Notes under the pieces: generated by a model | What the model was told of the DNA's origin: nothing | Seen by the model: the letters and a program-made list of their open reading frames with translations, nothing else | Database searches by the model: none | Part shown: piece after piece, positions 62,314 through 64,000 of the stretch | How positions within the stretch are numbered: position 1 is the first letter of the stretch | Layout of the letters: the number at the start of each line of letters is the position of its first letter | Made by a program: the position numbers and the translations under genes | From: Aquimarina sp. MAR_2010_214 | GTDB taxonomy: Bacteria > Bacteroidota > Bacteroidia > Flavobacteriales > Flavobacteriaceae | Assembly: GCF_002846555.1 (NCBI RefSeq) | Contig: NZ_PJMS01000001.1 | Coordinates: 1,116,001-1,180,000 of the forward strand | Direction: 5' to 3' | Length of the DNA stretch: 64,000 nucleotides

Positions 62314-63453
62314 ATGAAATTTAACACTAAAACAATTCACGGAGGACAGCAACATGATCCAGCTTATGGTGCTGTTATGCCTCCGATATATCAGACATCC
62401 ACATATGCTCAAACTACTCCAGGAGGGCATAAAGGTTTTGAATATAGCAGAACACATAATCCAACAAGAAAAGCATTAGAAGATTCTTTTGCCAGTATCG
62501 AAAACGGAAAATTTGGACTTGCTTTTGGATCTGGTCTTGCTGCCATAGATGCAGTAATCAAATTATTGAAACCTGGTGATGAGGTTATTTCTACGAATGA
62601 TTTATACGGAGGAACCTATCGTTTGTTTACTAAAATCTTTGAAGATTTTGGAATCAAGTTTCACTTTATCGGAATGGAAAATGCAGATAAAGTAGAAGAT
62701 TATGTAAATGAGAATACTAAATTAGTATGGGTTGAAACACCAACCAATCCTATGATGAATATTATTGATATTAAAGCCATAGCTGCAATATCAAAAAAAC
62801 ACAATATTTTGTTAGCCGTAGATAACACTTTTGCTACTCCATACCTGCAAAGACCTTTGGATCTTGGTGCCGATATTGTAATGCATAGTGCTACCAAATA
62901 TTTAGGAGGACATAGTGATGTGGTTATGGGAGCATTGATTGTAAAAGATGAGAAATTAGCAGAGCAGCTTTATTTTATTCAGAATGCAAGCGGAGCTGTT
63001 TGTGGACCACAAGATAGCTTTTTGGTATTAAGAGGGATCAAGACATTGCATATACGTATGCAACGACACTGTGAAAATGGTGAAGCCATTGCAAAATATT
63101 TGAAGAATCATCCTAAAATAGAAAAAGTATACTGGCCAGGTTTTGAAGATCATCCTAATCATGAAGTTGCTAAAGCACAGATGGATGGTTTTGGAGGCAT
63201 GATATCTTTTGTTACAAAAGGCAGTGATTATGATAGTGCAATTAAGATCGTAGAGAATCTGAAAATTTTCACTTTAGCAGAATCTCTTGGTGGCGTAGAA
63301 AGCCTTGCAGGTCATCCGGCAAGTATGACACATGCTTCTATTCCCAAAGAAGAACGTGAGAAAACAGGAGTGGTTGATTCCTTAATTAGATTAAGTGTTG
63401 GTATAGAAGATGTAGATGACCTAATTACTGATCTTGACCAAGCCATTGGATAA
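62314..63453 (+). CDS. Cystathionine gamma-synthase/lyase-type PLP enzyme
   Basis: Protein of 379 residues of the Cys/Met metabolism PLP family. PLP-lysine K195 in HSATKYLGGHSDVVMG, Asp170 (AVDNTFATPYLQRPL), Tyr99 (DLYGGTYRLF), phosphate-binding FGSGLAAIDAV and SLGGVESLAGHPASMTH near the C-terminus. Sequence alone does not decide between cystathionine gamma-synthase, cystathionine gamma-lyase and methionine gamma-lyase; the ESLAGHP loop is common to the first two. Synthase or lyase of transsulfuration is the best call. Confidence 0.93.
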   Translation: MKFNTKTIHGGQQHDPAYGAVMPPIYQTSTYAQTTPGGHKGFEYSRTHNPTRKALEDSFASIENGKFGLAFGSGLAAIDAVIKLLKPGDEVISTNDLYGGTYRLFTKIFEDFGIKFHFIGMENADKVEDYVNENTKLVWVETPTNPMMNIIDIKAIAAISKKHNILLAVDNTFATPYLQRPLDLGADIVMHSATKYLGGHSDVVMGALIVKDEKLAEQLYFIQNASGAVCGPQDSFLVLRGIKTLHIRMQRHCENGEAIAKYLKNHPKIEKVYWPGFEDHPNHEVAKAQMDGFGGMISFVTKGSDYDSAIKIVENLKIFTLAESLGGVESLAGHPASMTHASIPKEEREKTGVVDSLIRLSVGIEDVDDLITDLDQAIG

Positions 63454-63480
63454 CCTAATTATTAAATTAAAAAAATAAAC

Positions 63481-63508
63481 TTGTTTTTTTAGGAATATCA
63501 TATATTTG
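63481..63508 (+). promoter_or_regulatory. Promoter of gdhA
   Basis: TTG at 63481-63483, 17 bp, then TATATTTG at 63501-63508: a complete Bacteroidota primary promoter, 48 bp before the ATG. Confidence 0.65.
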
Positions 63509-63553
63509 ACCTGATATTTCAACCTATAGATAAGAATCTATTAATTCAATTAA

Positions 63554-64000
<447 letters not shown>

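Overview
The window is AT-rich DNA from a member of the Bacteroidota, most likely a marine Flavobacteriaceae of the Aquimarina kind. The family-level call rests on three things seen in the sequence. Several large secreted proteins carry type IX secretion (T9SS) C-terminal sorting domains. Promoters match the TTG-N17-23-TAnnTTTG pattern of the Bacteroidota primary sigma factor. Shine-Dalgarno sequences are mostly absent. The genus is an impression only.

Layout. Bases 1-19919 hold at least eight consecutive, same-strand MacB/FtsX-type ABC permease genes (the first is cut by the window edge) followed by a single ATPase gene. Four of the gene junctions carry the same ~50-bp spacer, and three near-identical palindromes sit before the sixth permease and on both sides of the ATPase. 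Bases 20020-26605 (minus strand) hold a CarboxypepD_reg-like secreted protein and an ABC-2 exporter whose permease is fused to an M1 aminopeptidase domain. Bases 26907-31239 are housekeeping: hemB, a TerB-like protein, a lipoprotein cytochrome c, DinB, a CNNM/DUF21-CBS membrane protein and an O6-alkylguanine DNA methyltransferase. Bases 31274-33980 encode a TPR sensor kinase and LytTR regulator pair, followed by an M57-type lipoprotein protease that lacks its catalytic glutamate.

Bases 35820-39981 are a three-gene minus-strand set: a fibre-like protein with a ten-residue repeat, an outer-membrane barrel and a small T9SS protein. A complete IS1595-family element with an 8-bp target duplication has split the signal peptide of the small T9SS gene; removing the element restores a perfect reading frame. 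Bases 40143-42668 are a second two-component pair (7TM-DISM kinase and LuxR-type regulator). A serine hydrolase and a PolB-like exonuclease follow.

Bases 45100-56648 are a block of three giant T9SS-secreted proteins: an M14 carboxypeptidase, a BNR/sortilin-like repeat protein and an S8 subtilase. The carboxypeptidase and subtilase share a ~1.14-kb C-terminal cassette that is almost identical at DNA level and fully identical in protein, while the subtilase tail and downstream DNA match the BNR gene. The region therefore shows recent duplication or conversion and module swapping. The 1.8-kb gap between BNR and subtilase holds a decayed transposase, inverted repeats and a truncated copy of a small ORF.

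Bases 56834-64000 are ordinary metabolism: YheT-like hydrolase, bestrophin, thioesterase, DMT transporter, ArsC-like protein, DinB, a DUF3298 lipoprotein, cystathionine gamma-synthase-type enzyme and the start of gdhA. No tRNA, rRNA or CRISPR array was seen.
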